Source: Metaclostridioides mangenotii
GTDB lineage: Bacteria > Bacillota > Clostridia > Peptostreptococcales > Peptostreptococcaceae
DNA length: 64,000 bases
Direction: 5' to 3'
Assembly: GCF_018917235.1 (NCBI RefSeq)
Contig: NZ_JAHLOF010000001.1
Location: 248,001 to 312,000 of the forward strand
In this document: piece after piece, positions 1 to 9,225 of the stretch
How positions within the stretch are numbered: position 1 is the stretch's first letter
How the letters are laid out: the number at the start of each line of letters is the position of its first letter
Made by a program: the position numbers and the translations under genes
Notes under the pieces: model-generated
Seen by the model: only the letters and a program-made list of their open reading frames with translations
What the model was told of the DNA's origin: nothing
Database searches by the model: none

Positions 1-42
1 CTTAACAACACAAATTTACAATTTAATTATATGATATTAATA

Positions 43-109
43 AATGTGCTGGTTTTAAATCTAATCATTATAAAAGGCACTGCATTCATTTTATACAAAC
101 CAGCACATT
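43..109 (-). terminator. Inverted repeat downstream of deoC
   Basis: A 13-bp inverted repeat (AATGTGCTGGTTT and its complement) flanks a loop of about 40 nt just past the deoC stop. It may act as a terminator for the sigma-deoC transcript. The long loop and lack of a clean U-tract make this uncertain. Confidence 0.35.
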
Positions 110-144
110 ATATTTATGTCTATATGTTTAAAATTAAATTCAAA

Positions 145-777
145 TTAATCATTTAATACTGAACTAGAACCAATTCTAGATGCACCTGCCTTTATAAGTT
201 CTTCAGCAAATGCTCTTGTTCTTATTCCACCGGAAGCTTTTATTTTGATACAACCTTCAGAATGCTCCGACAAAAGTTTTATATCATCTAAAGTGGCACC
301 AGATGTACCATATCCAGTTGAAGTCTTTACAAAATCAGCTCCTGAAGATTTTATAATTTCACACATTTTTATCTTTTCAGACTTATCTAGATAACATGTC
401 TCTATTATAACTTTTAAAATTTTTTCTCCAACAACATCTTTTATTCTCTTTATTTCATCTTCGATTTTATCATATTCTCCATTTTTTATATCAGTCAAAT
501 TAACTACCATGTCAATCTCACTAGCACCATCTTTTAAAGCACCTTTAGTTTCAAAAACTTTAGTATCAGTTGTTTGATAACCTAGAGGGAATCCGATTAC
601 TGTACATACTTTAAAATTATGATTTAAATATTCATTAGATCTCTTTACATACACTGGAGGAATACAAACTGAAAAAGCTCTGTATTTTTTTGCTTCATCA
701 CATAACAGCCTTATATCTTCCCACTTAGAAGTAGCTTTTAAAAGTGTTAAATCTACCTTACTCATTACATCTATCAT
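145..777 (-). CDS. deoC: Deoxyribose-phosphate aldolase DeoC
   Basis: Class I aldolase that cleaves 2-deoxyribose-5-phosphate to glyceraldehyde-3-phosphate and acetaldehyde, for cytosolic catabolism of deoxynucleosides. The 210-residue protein keeps the family landmarks: VCTVIGFPLG (57-66), EIDMVVN with Asp89, the Schiff-base Lys151 in FVKTSTGYG, Lys180 in KIKASGG, and the phosphate-binding GASRIGSSS near the C-terminus. The N-terminal motif reads DLTLLK instead of the usual DHTLLK. The start has a good ribosome site (AAGGAG). The gene lies 11-17 bp downstream of a sigma-factor gene on the same strand, so the two are probably cotranscribed. No other deo genes are adjacent. Confidence 0.93.
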   Translation of the reverse strand: MIDVMSKVDLTLLKATSKWEDIRLLCDEAKKYRAFSVCIPPVYVKRSNEYLNHNFKVCTVIGFPLGYQTTDTKVFETKGALKDGASEIDMVVNLTDIKNGEYDKIEDEIKRIKDVVGEKILKVIIETCYLDKSEKIKMCEIIKSSGADFVKTSTGYGTSGATLDDIKLLSEHSEGCIKIKASGGIRTRAFAEELIKAGASRIGSSSVLND

Positions 778-788
778 TTTTTATCTCC

Positions 789-1667
789 TTAGTAAAAATT
801 CTCAAGCTGCTTTAATTTACTTGGATGTCTTAGTTTCCTCAAGGCTTTTGCCTCTATCTGTCTTATTCTCTCCCTCGTTACACCAAACATTTTTCCAATT
901 TCCTCAAGGGTCTTAGGCTCATATTCTCCTAAACCAAACCTGCTTCGTAAAACCTCCGCTTCCTGATCCGTTAGGAATGAAAGTACTTCGTCTATTTTCT
1001 CTGATAAATTATGCCTTTCTACTTCATCTAATACAGTATCGTTCATATTATCATCAGAAGGAATAAATTCTACTAGACTTCCATCTTCATCATCCTTGAT
1101 TGGCCCGTCAAGCGAAATTACATTTTTATTGTTTGTAAACAACTCCGTTACTTTCTCTGTTTCCATATTACAGTATTCTGCTAGTTCCTCTACCGTTGGC
1201 TCTTTTAAATAAATATTAATAAACTCTTGTTTTTTTCTTTTTAAAACACTAAGTTTTTGTTGTAGATGAACTGGTAGTCTAATAGTGTATTCACAGTCAT
1301 CAATATATCTAGTTATACTTTGTTTGATCCACCATGTAGCATAAGTACTAAATTTAAACCCCTTTTTATAATCGTATTTATCCACCGCTTTTATAAGACC
1401 AATATTTCCAGCTTGAATTAAATCTAGCATTTCTATATTATCTCTCTTATATTTTTTAGCAATACTTACAACCAAACGATAATTTGAATTTATAAATGTT
1501 TCTTTTGCGGTGATAGATGAATTGACAATCTGTTTTGCAAGATCTACTTCTTCATTAGCTGTAAGCATCTTATAATTTTCTATATCGTTCAGATACATTC
1601 TCATAGAATTTGAAACACTATCACGTGAATTATTATTAAATCCTGATGTTTTTTCTAGAACGTTCAT
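789..1667 (-). CDS. Second RpoD-like sigma-70 factor, without region 1.1
   Basis: An RNA polymerase sigma factor of 292 residues. Region 2 is intact ([12 protein letters not shown], then LIQAGNIGLIKAV and [13 protein letters not shown]), region 3 follows, and region 4 ends [19 protein letters not shown]. It resembles the housekeeping SigA encoded at 22208-23374 but is about 100 residues shorter and has a short N-terminus in place of the acidic region 1.1. That makes it a group 2 (alternative SigA-like) factor. The ATG at 1667 is preferred over an upstream GTG because the AAGGGG ribosome site runs into that GTG. It is the first gene of an apparent pair with deoC. Its regulon is unknown. Confidence 0.85.
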   Translation of the reverse strand: MNVLEKTSGFNNNSRDSVSNSMRMYLNDIENYKMLTANEEVDLAKQIVNSSITAKETFINSNYRLVVSIAKKYKRDNIEMLDLIQAGNIGLIKAVDKYDYKKGFKFSTYATWWIKQSITRYIDDCEYTIRLPVHLQQKLSVLKRKKQEFINIYLKEPTVEELAEYCNMETEKVTELFTNNKNVISLDGPIKDDEDGSLVEFIPSDDNMNDTVLDEVERHNLSEKIDEVLSFLTDQEAEVLRSRFGLGEYEPKTLEEIGKMFGVTRERIRQIEAKALRKLRHPSKLKQLENFY

Positions 1668-1958
1668 AAGCACACCCCTTTATCAAACTAACATTTAATT
1701 TTACTCACTATAAACTATACTTAACTCATTAATTCGTTATGTGTATTTTAGAAATGTTATAATGATAAAAAACTATATAAATATATTCTTCTTTTATATC
1801 TATTTTCCTCCCTATATTATGTAAATTTCTACATTTTCAATAAATAATTTTCAATATATGTCAAATTTAAGTGGGAATACACAACTTCACTATGATATAT
1901 TAAAAAATATTTAGTATTATCGTATTGATATAAGTATATAAAGTAACTAAATTGAAAA
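1668..1958. other. Intergenic region, no gene seen
   Basis: About 290 AT-rich bases upstream of the second sigma gene. No convincing ORF or structured RNA was seen. It presumably holds that gene's promoter, which was not resolved. Confidence 0.4.
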
Positions 1959-2001
1959 GAATTAAGCCAGAAAACATTCCTAGTTTTCTGGCTTAATTCC
2001 A
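1959..2001 (-). terminator. Strong hairpin terminator
   Basis: A stem of about 17 bp, GAATTAAGCCAGAAAAC with its complement, around a 7-nt loop. It lies just past the stop of the gene at 2048-2521 on the minus strand. Confidence 0.75.
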
Positions 2002-2047
2002 TTAATAAAATTATGTAAACTAGATTTATTCTAATTTATAATTTTTT

Positions 2048-2521
2048 CTATTGATGATCATGGTCACAGCAGTCACAATTCTCATGATCATGACCATGCT
2101 CTTTTTCAAGCTCTAGAGCCAATTTTTCTGATTCCTTAAACTCTTTTACCATAGTCTCGTAATTTGGAAGGGCTGATTCTGTATCGTATTCTTCACCTTT
2201 CCAGTCAGCGTACATCATTTCATCCCCATTAGTAAGAACAAGTCTTCCTGATGTAGTTATATTGTCAACTTCTTCCAGGAAATCTATTTGTTTCTCTAGT
2301 ATATCTCCTTCTAATGGAATATCTTCATCTAAACACTGACAAATCAACACTGGTACGTAGAAATCATCTTCATCAACTACATTTACAACTATATCTATTA
2401 TTCCCTCTGCTCCCTCTTCAAACTCTGATAATTCAACGTTAGTATCTATCATTTCATGAGGTACTAATAAATCCTCTATAAAGTATTTTATTACTCTATC
2501 TTTTACTAATTCTTTAGACAT
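2048..2521 (-). CDS. Type I restriction N-terminal-like (HsdR_N_2-type) protein with His-rich tail
   Basis: A 157-residue acidic cytosolic protein. The central part (IIDIVVNVV, VPVLICQCL, then a Q..FLEEV segment and RLVLTNGDEMMYADW) resembles the PD-(D/E)xK-like N-terminal fold of type I restriction subunits, which often occurs as a free-standing protein. The usual E-x-K is not evident, since the strand reads CQCLDE, so nuclease activity is doubtful. The C-terminus is rich in His, Asp and Cys (HGHDHENCDCCDHDH), suggesting metal binding. The start at 2521 (MSKELVKD) has an AAAGGAGA ribosome site. No modification or specificity subunits are adjacent. Function unknown. Confidence 0.6.
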   Translation of the reverse strand: MSKELVKDRVIKYFIEDLLVPHEMIDTNVELSEFEEGAEGIIDIVVNVVDEDDFYVPVLICQCLDEDIPLEGDILEKQIDFLEEVDNITTSGRLVLTNGDEMMYADWKGEEYDTESALPNYETMVKEFKESEKLALELEKEHGHDHENCDCCDHDHQ

Positions 2522-2816
2522 TTTTTCTCCTTTCACACTAAAAGTTACAAATTTTACTACATTTAATATAGTATAATAAATGTAGTAATTTTTCAATTGA
2601 TTGAATAAAATAGTGTAAATTCACATTTGTTAAAATTTATATAATACATTAATTATATTTGACATATCTTCAATCTTTTATTACAATCTTGTAATCGCAT
2701 TAGTTTTAATTTTAGTTTATATTAAATATAACTTTAATATACACTTAAATGCAAATTAACTAAATTAGTTTTAGCAAAAACAATTAATATAAATTTAGTT
2801 TACTGGGAGGTTTATT

Positions 2817-3962
2817 ATGAAATTTAAAAAAATGGCGAGTTCAATAATCGTATCTGCAATGGTTATTTTAGGAAGCTTCAACATAGCTTATGCAGATGGA
2901 TCTAACGTCGTTACTCTTGGTGTAAACTTAACACCTACGCAAAAGCAACAAATGTTAGATTATTTTGGTGTTAATAAAGATGAAGTATTGACTTTAGATG
3001 TAACAAACGCTGAAGAGAGAAAGTATCTACAAGGAGTAGCAAGTGAGGCTCAATTAGGTAAAGCAACTATCTCTTGTTCATATGTTGAACCTACTTCAAA
3101 TGGTGGTATAAACGTTAAAACGGCTAATTTAACATGGGTAACTAGTTCTATGATAGCAACTACACTTTCTACTGCAGGTCTTGACAATGCCAACGTAATA
3201 GCAGCTGCTCCATATAAAGTAAGTGGAACAGGAGCTCTAACTGGTATTATGAAGGCTTTCGAAGATGCTTCAGGTGAAAAACTGAATGAGACCAAAAAAG
3301 AATTAGCTTCAGAGGAGCTCGTGGTGACTGGTAACTTAGGAGAAGAAGTTGGACAAGAAAAAGCTACTGGAGTTATGAATGATATTAAATCAGAAATAAT
3401 AAAAAATGGAACATCTGATGTCATTCAAATCGCCGATACAATAAACAATATAACAAATAACTATAATATCACACTTACACCAGAACAGAAAAAACAAATA
3501 GAAGATATAATGACTAAAATATCTAAACAAGATTACGACTATAGTAGTATGAAAAACACGCTTGAAAATGTTAAAGATAATGTAAATCAAGAGTTAAACA
3601 ATATAGGCGAAGGAAACAACGAAGGTTTCTTCACAAAAATAAAAGACTGGTTTGCAGGAATATTCTCTGGGGGAAGTAAAAATCTTGGAATACTAAACAA
3701 CACTAATGATAATGCATTAGGATCTGGTGCAGTAATAGATGCTACGGATAAAGATGTGTTAAATACTTCTAATAATTCATCAGATAATACCGACAACAGT
3801 GCAAGCAATAGCTCTAGCGATAACAACTCAAATCAATCTGGAGATAAAAATTCAGAAAATCAAAATAATGACTTAGAAAATAACTCCAATGATCAATCAA
3901 CTGAGAATCAAGATGATGGATTCTTAACAAAGATTATAAACTGGGTAAAAGGGTTATTCTAG
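2817..3962 (+). CDS. Secreted DUF1002 protein with repeated amphipathic C-terminal segments
   Basis: An exported protein of 381 residues with a signal peptide of about 26 residues ending in AYA. Residues of about 30-200 match the DUF1002 family (LGVNLTPTQKQQML; SCSYVEP; APYKVSGTGALTG). A helical segment follows, then a low-complexity Ser/Asn/Asp tail. Two similar amphipathic segments frame the tail: GFFTKIKDWFAGIF (about 269-282) and GFLTKIINWVKGLF at the extreme C-terminus. The start has a GGGAGG ribosome site and a strong hairpin terminator follows. The family's function is unknown. The aromatic/basic repeats suggest membrane or wall association, which is inference. Confidence 0.75.
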   Translation: MKFKKMASSIIVSAMVILGSFNIAYADGSNVVTLGVNLTPTQKQQMLDYFGVNKDEVLTLDVTNAEERKYLQGVASEAQLGKATISCSYVEPTSNGGINVKTANLTWVTSSMIATTLSTAGLDNANVIAAAPYKVSGTGALTGIMKAFEDASGEKLNETKKELASEELVVTGNLGEEVGQEKATGVMNDIKSEIIKNGTSDVIQIADTINNITNNYNITLTPEQKKQIEDIMTKISKQDYDYSSMKNTLENVKDNVNQELNNIGEGNNEGFFTKIKDWFAGIFSGGSKNLGILNNTNDNALGSGAVIDATDKDVLNTSNNSSDNTDNSASNSSSDNNSNQSGDKNSENQNNDLENNSNDQSTENQDDGFLTKIINWVKGLF

Positions 3963-3977
3963 ACATATATAATTGAT

Positions 3978-4017
3978 AAAACAAACCATCTCCTTTAAGG
4001 AGATGGTTTGTTTTATT
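3978..4017. terminator. Bidirectional terminator
   Basis: A near-perfect stem, AAACAAACCATCTCCTT with its complement, has A-rich and T-rich flanks. It separates the convergent DUF1002 gene and the cupin regulator. Confidence 0.85.
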
Positions 4018-4038
4018 AATTTATTAAGTTTTATTTCT

Positions 4039-4620
4039 TTACTCTTGCTCACTTTCTTCTTCTTTAAATGGATTTGGTATACTAACGACCAATATCTTAA
4101 CTAATTTATTAGTATAATTTGCCCAATTATGCTTATTTTTTTCGCTGTTATAATGTATAGAGTCTCCTGGATACATATCTATTTGTTCATCACCTAAAAA
4201 TACAGTTAAAACTCCCTCTAATACATATACAAATTCCTCACCCTCATGTATGTAACTACAAATTTCCTCTTCAGTCTTATTTGGAAGAATCTCTATTAGC
4301 CTTGGAAGAAGTTGCTTGTCTTTTAAACTTGCTGATAGATGGTAGTGTATAAACATTGAGTTTGAAATATCAAAAACTTCTTTTTCATAACTTCTAAGAA
4401 CTCTTCTTTTTCTCTCCTTCGGTCTCATAAAAAAGTATGTAAGCTCTACTTCTAAAACATCAGCTATTTTAGCTAAAGAATCAGTAGCTACACTAGTCAA
4501 TCCTCTTTCAAGTTGAGATAAAAAACCTATAGATAAATTTGTCTGCTCACTCATGTATTTTAGAGTCATTTGTTTTTGTGTTCTAAGTTGTTTTATTTTA
4601 GCACCTATATCTTTATTCAA
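4039..4620 (-). CDS. XRE-family regulator with C-terminal cupin
   Basis: A transcription regulator of about 193 residues. The N-terminal helix-turn-helix (IKQLRTQKQMTLKYMSEQ, then LSIGFLSQLERGL) is of the XRE/SinR type. The C-terminal half is a cupin barrel (HEGEEFVYVLEGVLTVFLGD, then YPGDSIHYNSEKNHNW-like strands). Such HTH-cupin proteins usually sense a small ligand and control amino-acid, polyamine or antibiotic-response genes. The TTG at 4620 is preferred because the GAGGTG ribosome site overlaps an upstream GTG. No target operon is adjacent. The upstream histidine kinase gene is about 140 bp away on the same strand. Confidence 0.85.
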   Translation of the reverse strand: MNKDIGAKIKQLRTQKQMTLKYMSEQTNLSIGFLSQLERGLTSVATDSLAKIADVLEVELTYFFMRPKERKRRVLRSYEKEVFDISNSMFIHYHLSASLKDKQLLPRLIEILPNKTEEEICSYIHEGEEFVYVLEGVLTVFLGDEQIDMYPGDSIHYNSEKNKHNWANYTNKLVKILVVSIPNPFKEEESEQE

Positions 4621-4764
4621 AATTGCCACCTCAAATATTCTGTTCCATATTTTATATGTAACTGTATTTTCTTAACATCATTAATTTAAATATAATTTAT
4701 TAAATGCAATTTGTCTATGTTTTGATTACAATTTATAATATAAAAAAACTATAATGAAATAAAT

Positions 4765-7521
4765 TTAACCTTCTTTGTAGATGTCAAAAAATTCAATTTC
4801 GAATTTTTCAATGTTGTTATCGTATTCTCTTATATCAGATATTTCTTCTATAACTTCTTTTATCGGGAACGTAACTGTAACTTCTGTACCCTCGTCTAAC
4901 TTACTAGAAATATCTATACTTCCACCTTGTATTTCAACCAGAGATTTAGTTAAGCAAAGTCCTATTCCACTTCCAAATTCATTTGAAATTCCGCTATTTT
5001 CAATTTGCTTAAATCTTTTAAATATATCCTGAAGCTTTTCAGATTCTATACCTACACCACTATCCTTAACAACTATTTGTACCTCGTCTTCTTTTCTATA
5101 AATACCAACTAAAATTTCGCCACCACTATGAGTAAATTTAATAGCGTTGGAAATCAAGTTTAATATAATCCTTTCAATAGACTCTGGATCTAGTCCTACC
5201 ATAATCACTTCTTCATTAGTATCAAATACTACATCTATCTCTTTTGATTTAGAATAGCTACTTATTGATGTTACTATACCCTCAGTAATCTCTATAATAT
5301 CAAAGTTTACAGCTTTTACTTTATATATCTCAGATTTTACCTGAGATATGTTTATAATATTGTCTATTAATCTCATAAGTCTAAACATATTTTGTTTTGT
5401 AACTTTTAAATGTTCTCCTAAAACAGATTGTGTTTCTTGAATTTTTCCTTTTTCGAATAATTTTTCAATTAATTGAGATGAACTATATATATTATTTAAT
5501 GGCGTCTTAAGCTCATGTGAAATATTTGCGTAAAACTCCATTTTCATTTTATCGTACTGTCTCTGTTTAATCAGTGCGTCCTTTAATCTTTCTGACTCTC
5601 TTTGAACACTTAGATCTCTTATTATTCTTACTCTACTTTCTTTTTGTCCAAAATAAAGTTTTCTTGATATCATCTCAACCTCTTTTATCTGGTTTTTTTC
5701 ATTTACTAAATGTATACTCTTGTTTTTGTCTCCATTTTTTAGATTATTTATATATTTTTTTACTAGTATATTTCTATACTTTTGCGTATTTACACCCAAG
5801 ACATCATCTTCTATGCCAAATAATTTATTAAATGCTATGTTAGTATATATAACACGTGATGTAGAAATATTTTCTAAAAATAATGCTTCTGGTATTGCGT
5901 CTAGCAATTTCTCATACACTATTTTTTGGTCATTTGTATCTTTTAAGATCTTAATTTCTTTTGTAATATTTCTGTAGGTAAGTAATTTATACAATTTATT
6001 ATCTGAATAGTAATCTCCTACTCTAACTTCTTCAACTCGTTCTTTACCAAATCTATCTTTCAATGCAAAATTTACTATGCAGCTAGATGCCGAACCATAA
6101 TTTATTATATCCTCCCTTTCATCTATATTTAGCCCTAATCTTTTAAAATTTCTATTGTCAAATAAATCGATATCAAATTTAGATATGTATTTATCTAATT
6201 TCATATGTCTAAACTCTTTTGCTGAAACTCCAAAGCTATTTTCAAAGCTTTTATTTATACTTACAATAGTATTATCACCACTAGGCGCATCCGTCGTTCT
6301 AACCATTATTGGACATGGTATATTTAAAATTATCTTTTCATAATCTTCATTAAGATCTCTAATCTTCTTATCCATTATAGATTCTTGTGTTATGTCGTTT
6401 AAACTAACCAAATAATTATCTTCTTCCATATTGTAATTTATACTCAATAGAAAGGCTTTATCAAGTAAAGAAATTCTTTTATCATTAAAATTAAATGTCT
6501 CATCTCTACTGTCAAAAACCTTTTTCTCATTTCTTATTATTTCTAAGAGTTTTTTTAAATATCGTTTTTTACTCATAAACTCTTTGTTGAATTTAAAGTT
6601 TCCGTAAACGATATTCAAATCCTGATTGATTATAGCCCAGGCATCAGGCATATTATTTAAAGCTTGTATTAATAGTTCCTTTCTATGTACAATGTGATTT
6701 TTTAAAGTTTCCTGTATACGTATATCTTTTTCTATAGCTGAATTCAGTTTATCGAGTCGATTTCTATTTATGTTCAGTTTTTCATTGCTATAATGGAGCT
6801 CTGAATGTGGAACTATAACTTTCTGTCTTACATTAAATATATAAGATATATATATAACAAAACAAAGTATAAATTGAGATAAACTTGCAAACTTCATTTT
6901 ATCTAAAGTAGCCACATTTTTTACTGAAAGTAAACATGCTATTGTTGAAATTACCATTAAAATGGATAAAAAATTTAACAATCTATTATCACTATATTCA
7001 CTATATTCACTATTAGCTCTATTAGCTCTATTAAATTGAATTGCAGCAAAACTGAATATACTAACATATAAGTTTATATATATTATCCATATATTCACAT
7101 TAATATCATAAAAAAACTTCCTTGATATAAATTCTAAAGCTATTATAATTAAATATGAAATTAGTAGTTTCCTTTCACTAATCCTAAATTTTTCAATCAA
7201 TACTTTATAAGCAAATATAGAGAAATTGTTCAAAGACAGTGTAAGCAATAAAAACCTAGTGTACTCTTCGATGTCAACACTTACACCTAATATCCCTACT
7301 ATAATTGATATTGTACAGGTGATTTTAAGATTATTCATAAATACATCCTGTCTTGTACCCATTGAATATACTATTGAATAAGCATATATACAAAGTAAAG
7401 TTACTCTAAAAATGTTGATAAAAAACATATACATATCGATATTGTAAAATAATATAATAGTAAGTAGAATCATTAAAACAATAAACATCTTATTTTCTTG
7501 TAAAGCTGATTTAAATCTCAT
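4765..7521 (-). CDS. Membrane PAS-domain sensor histidine kinase (orphan)
   Basis: A sensor kinase of 918 residues. About seven hydrophobic segments fill the first 230 residues. PAS-like domains follow around residues 290-390, 400-540 and 540-650. The transmitter comes last: H-box FYANISHELKTPLNNIYSS, N-box NLISNAIKF, G1 VVKDSGVGI, G2 FGSGIGLCLTKSLVEIQGG. All residues needed for autophosphorylation are present. The start at 7521 (MRFKSAL) has a GAGAGG ribosome site; an upstream in-frame ATG lacks one. No response regulator is adjacent, so the partner must lie elsewhere, as with the orphan kinases that feed Spo0A in clostridia. That link is inference. Confidence 0.88.
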   Translation of the reverse strand: MRFKSALQENKMFIVLMILLTIILFYNIDMYMFFINIFRVTLLCIYAYSIVYSMGTRQDVFMNNLKITCTISIIVGILGVSVDIEEYTRFLLLTLSLNNFSIFAYKVLIEKFRISERKLLISYLIIIALEFISRKFFYDINVNIWIIYINLYVSIFSFAAIQFNRANRANSEYSEYSDNRLLNFLSILMVISTIACLLSVKNVATLDKMKFASLSQFILCFVIYISYIFNVRQKVIVPHSELHYSNEKLNINRNRLDKLNSAIEKDIRIQETLKNHIVHRKELLIQALNNMPDAWAIINQDLNIVYGNFKFNKEFMSKKRYLKKLLEIIRNEKKVFDSRDETFNFNDKRISLLDKAFLLSINYNMEEDNYLVSLNDITQESIMDKKIRDLNEDYEKIILNIPCPIMVRTTDAPSGDNTIVSINKSFENSFGVSAKEFRHMKLDKYISKFDIDLFDNRNFKRLGLNIDEREDIINYGSASSCIVNFALKDRFGKERVEEVRVGDYYSDNKLYKLLTYRNITKEIKILKDTNDQKIVYEKLLDAIPEALFLENISTSRVIYTNIAFNKLFGIEDDVLGVNTQKYRNILVKKYINNLKNGDKNKSIHLVNEKNQIKEVEMISRKLYFGQKESRVRIIRDLSVQRESERLKDALIKQRQYDKMKMEFYANISHELKTPLNNIYSSSQLIEKLFEKGKIQETQSVLGEHLKVTKQNMFRLMRLIDNIINISQVKSEIYKVKAVNFDIIEITEGIVTSISSYSKSKEIDVVFDTNEEVIMVGLDPESIERIILNLISNAIKFTHSGGEILVGIYRKEDEVQIVVKDSGVGIESEKLQDIFKRFKQIENSGISNEFGSGIGLCLTKSLVEIQGGSIDISSKLDEGTEVTVTFPIKEVIEEISDIREYDNNIEKFEIEFFDIYKEG

Positions 7522-7611
7522 AACATGCCTCTCTTTATATATTTTTTGTCTCATATATGAATATACTATCACGATTTAAGAGAAAATTTTGTCAGTTTCT
7601 GAATAATAAAA

Positions 7612-7640
7612 AAAGTAAGTAAAAAATTTTACTTACTTTC
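7612..7640 (-). terminator. Terminator of the metNIQ operon
   Basis: The stem AAAGTAAGTAAAA with its complement sits just after the metQ stop on the minus strand. Confidence 0.7.
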
Positions 7641-7650
7641 TCTAAAAATA

Positions 7651-8484
7651 TTATTCAAAAGCTGGTATTATACTTCCTTGATACTTTTCTTCTAAAAAAG
7701 CTTTAATTTCTTTGCTATTTAATGCTTCGGACAATACTTTTATCTTTTCACTGTCTTTATTATTTTCTCTACAAGCTAATATATTAGCATATGGTGAATC
7801 TTTAGATTCTAATGCAAGAGCATCTTTTAAAGGATTTAATTTTGCATTTAATGCATAGTTTGTGTTTATTACTGCACCATCTACATCTTTTAGAACTGTA
7901 GGTAATTGTTCTGCATTCATCTCTTTAATCTTTATATTTTTAAGATTTTCTGTTATGTCGTTTTTAGTTATTAATTCCGCATCTTTTACTTTTATTACTC
8001 CATTGTCAGAAAGTAGTTTGAGTGCTCTAGTTCCATTTGTTGGGTCATTTGGAACTGCAATAGTTGCTCCATCTGATATATCTTTTATATCATTAAGCTT
8101 ATCTGAATAAAATCCCATTGGCTCTATATGAACCTTCGCTGTATGTGTAAGCTTATAACCCTTCTCTTTAACAGTTTCCTCAAGATAAGGTATATGTTGG
8201 AAGAAGTTTGCATCTAAAGATCCTTCCTCAAGTGCAGTATTTGGCAAGACATAGTCGTTAAATACTTTTATATTTAAATCATATCCTTTTTCTTTAAGTA
8301 GCGGTTTAACCTCTTCTAAAATTTCAGCATGTGGATTAGCTGTTGCACCAATTGTTATTACCTTATCTTCCTTTGATGCAGTGTTTGTACCCTCTTTTTC
8401 TTCATCTTTATTTGGTGAACATCCTATCATTGATGCTGTAACCAATACTGATAGTGTAAGCGTTAAAAACTTTTTAATTTTCAT
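7651..8484 (-). CDS. metQ: Methionine ABC transporter substrate-binding lipoprotein MetQ
   Basis: A NlpA/MetQ-family solute-binding lipoprotein of 277 residues. The signal peptide ends in a lipobox (ASMIGCS) that places Cys22 at the lipidated N-terminus. The mature part shows the family's IGATANPHAEILEEVKP start, ANFFQHIPYLEE, and IAVPNDPTNGTRALKLL. It captures methionine at the outer membrane face and delivers it to MetI. It is the last gene of the metN-metI-metQ operon and should be controlled by the SAM-I riboswitch upstream of metN. Confidence 0.93.
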   Translation of the reverse strand: MKIKKFLTLTLSVLVTASMIGCSPNKDEEKEGTNTASKEDKVITIGATANPHAEILEEVKPLLKEKGYDLNIKVFNDYVLPNTALEEGSLDANFFQHIPYLEETVKEKGYKLTHTAKVHIEPMGFYSDKLNDIKDISDGATIAVPNDPTNGTRALKLLSDNGVIKVKDAELITKNDITENLKNIKIKEMNAEQLPTVLKDVDGAVINTNYALNAKLNPLKDALALESKDSPYANILACRENNKDSEKIKVLSEALNSKEIKAFLEEKYQGSIIPAFE

Positions 8485-8571
8485 ATTAATACCCCCTGTA
8501 TTTTAAATTGTATTTTCATAGTAAATATATAATTTCAAAACTTATATATTTATGTACATATTAATTAATGT

Positions 8572-9225
8572 TTATCTAAGTTTCTTATAAAGAAGATTTC
8601 CTAAACCTTGTATAATTTGAACTAAAATTATCAGAGCTATAACAGTGTAAACTATTACTGCTGTATCAAACTGTTGATGACCGTACACTAAAGCTACATT
8701 ACCCAACCCACCAGCGCCAACAACTCCTGCCATAGCTGTATAACCAAGTATAGATATTACTGATAAAGTTATGCCTGAAATTATAGAAGGCATAGCTTCT
8801 TTTATCATAACTTTAGATATTATCTGTCTCTTTGTAGCCCCAAATGATTTTGCTGCCTCTATGAGACCTTTGTCTACTTCATTTAGAGCACTCTCTATAA
8901 CTCTAGCAATAAATGGAGCTGCCCCGATTGTTATTGGAACAATCGCTGCTGTTTCTCCTATAGAAGAACCGACTATTAATCTTGTAAATGGTATTAGTGC
9001 AACGATAAGTATCATAAAGGGGAAACTTCTAAATACATTTACTATAAACCCCAATATGCTGTATATAGTATTATTTGGCTTTAGCCCGTTTGGCGCTGTA
9101 ACTACTAATATGATTGCAAGTATAAATCCTAATATTGTAGCAGCTAATGTTGGTACAATTATCATATATAACGTCTGTAATAGTGCCTCTATAAAAATAT
9201 TACTTAAAAAATCACTCAATGCCAT
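8572..9225 (-). CDS. metI: Methionine ABC transporter permease MetI
   Basis: An integral membrane permease of 217 residues with about five transmembrane helices. The ABC permease EAA loop is clear (EAAKSFGATKRQIISKVMIKEA), as is the Met-subfamily GYTAMAGVVGAGGLG segment. It forms the methionine channel with the MetN ATPase. Its start overlaps the 3' end of metN by 14 bp, which indicates translational coupling, and metQ follows. Confidence 0.94.
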   Translation of the reverse strand: MALSDFLSNIFIEALLQTLYMIIVPTLAATILGFILAIILVVTAPNGLKPNNTIYSILGFIVNVFRSFPFMILIVALIPFTRLIVGSSIGETAAIVPITIGAAPFIARVIESALNEVDKGLIEAAKSFGATKRQIISKVMIKEAMPSIISGITLSVISILGYTAMAGVVGAGGLGNVALVYGHQQFDTAVIVYTVIALIILVQIIQGLGNLLYKKLR

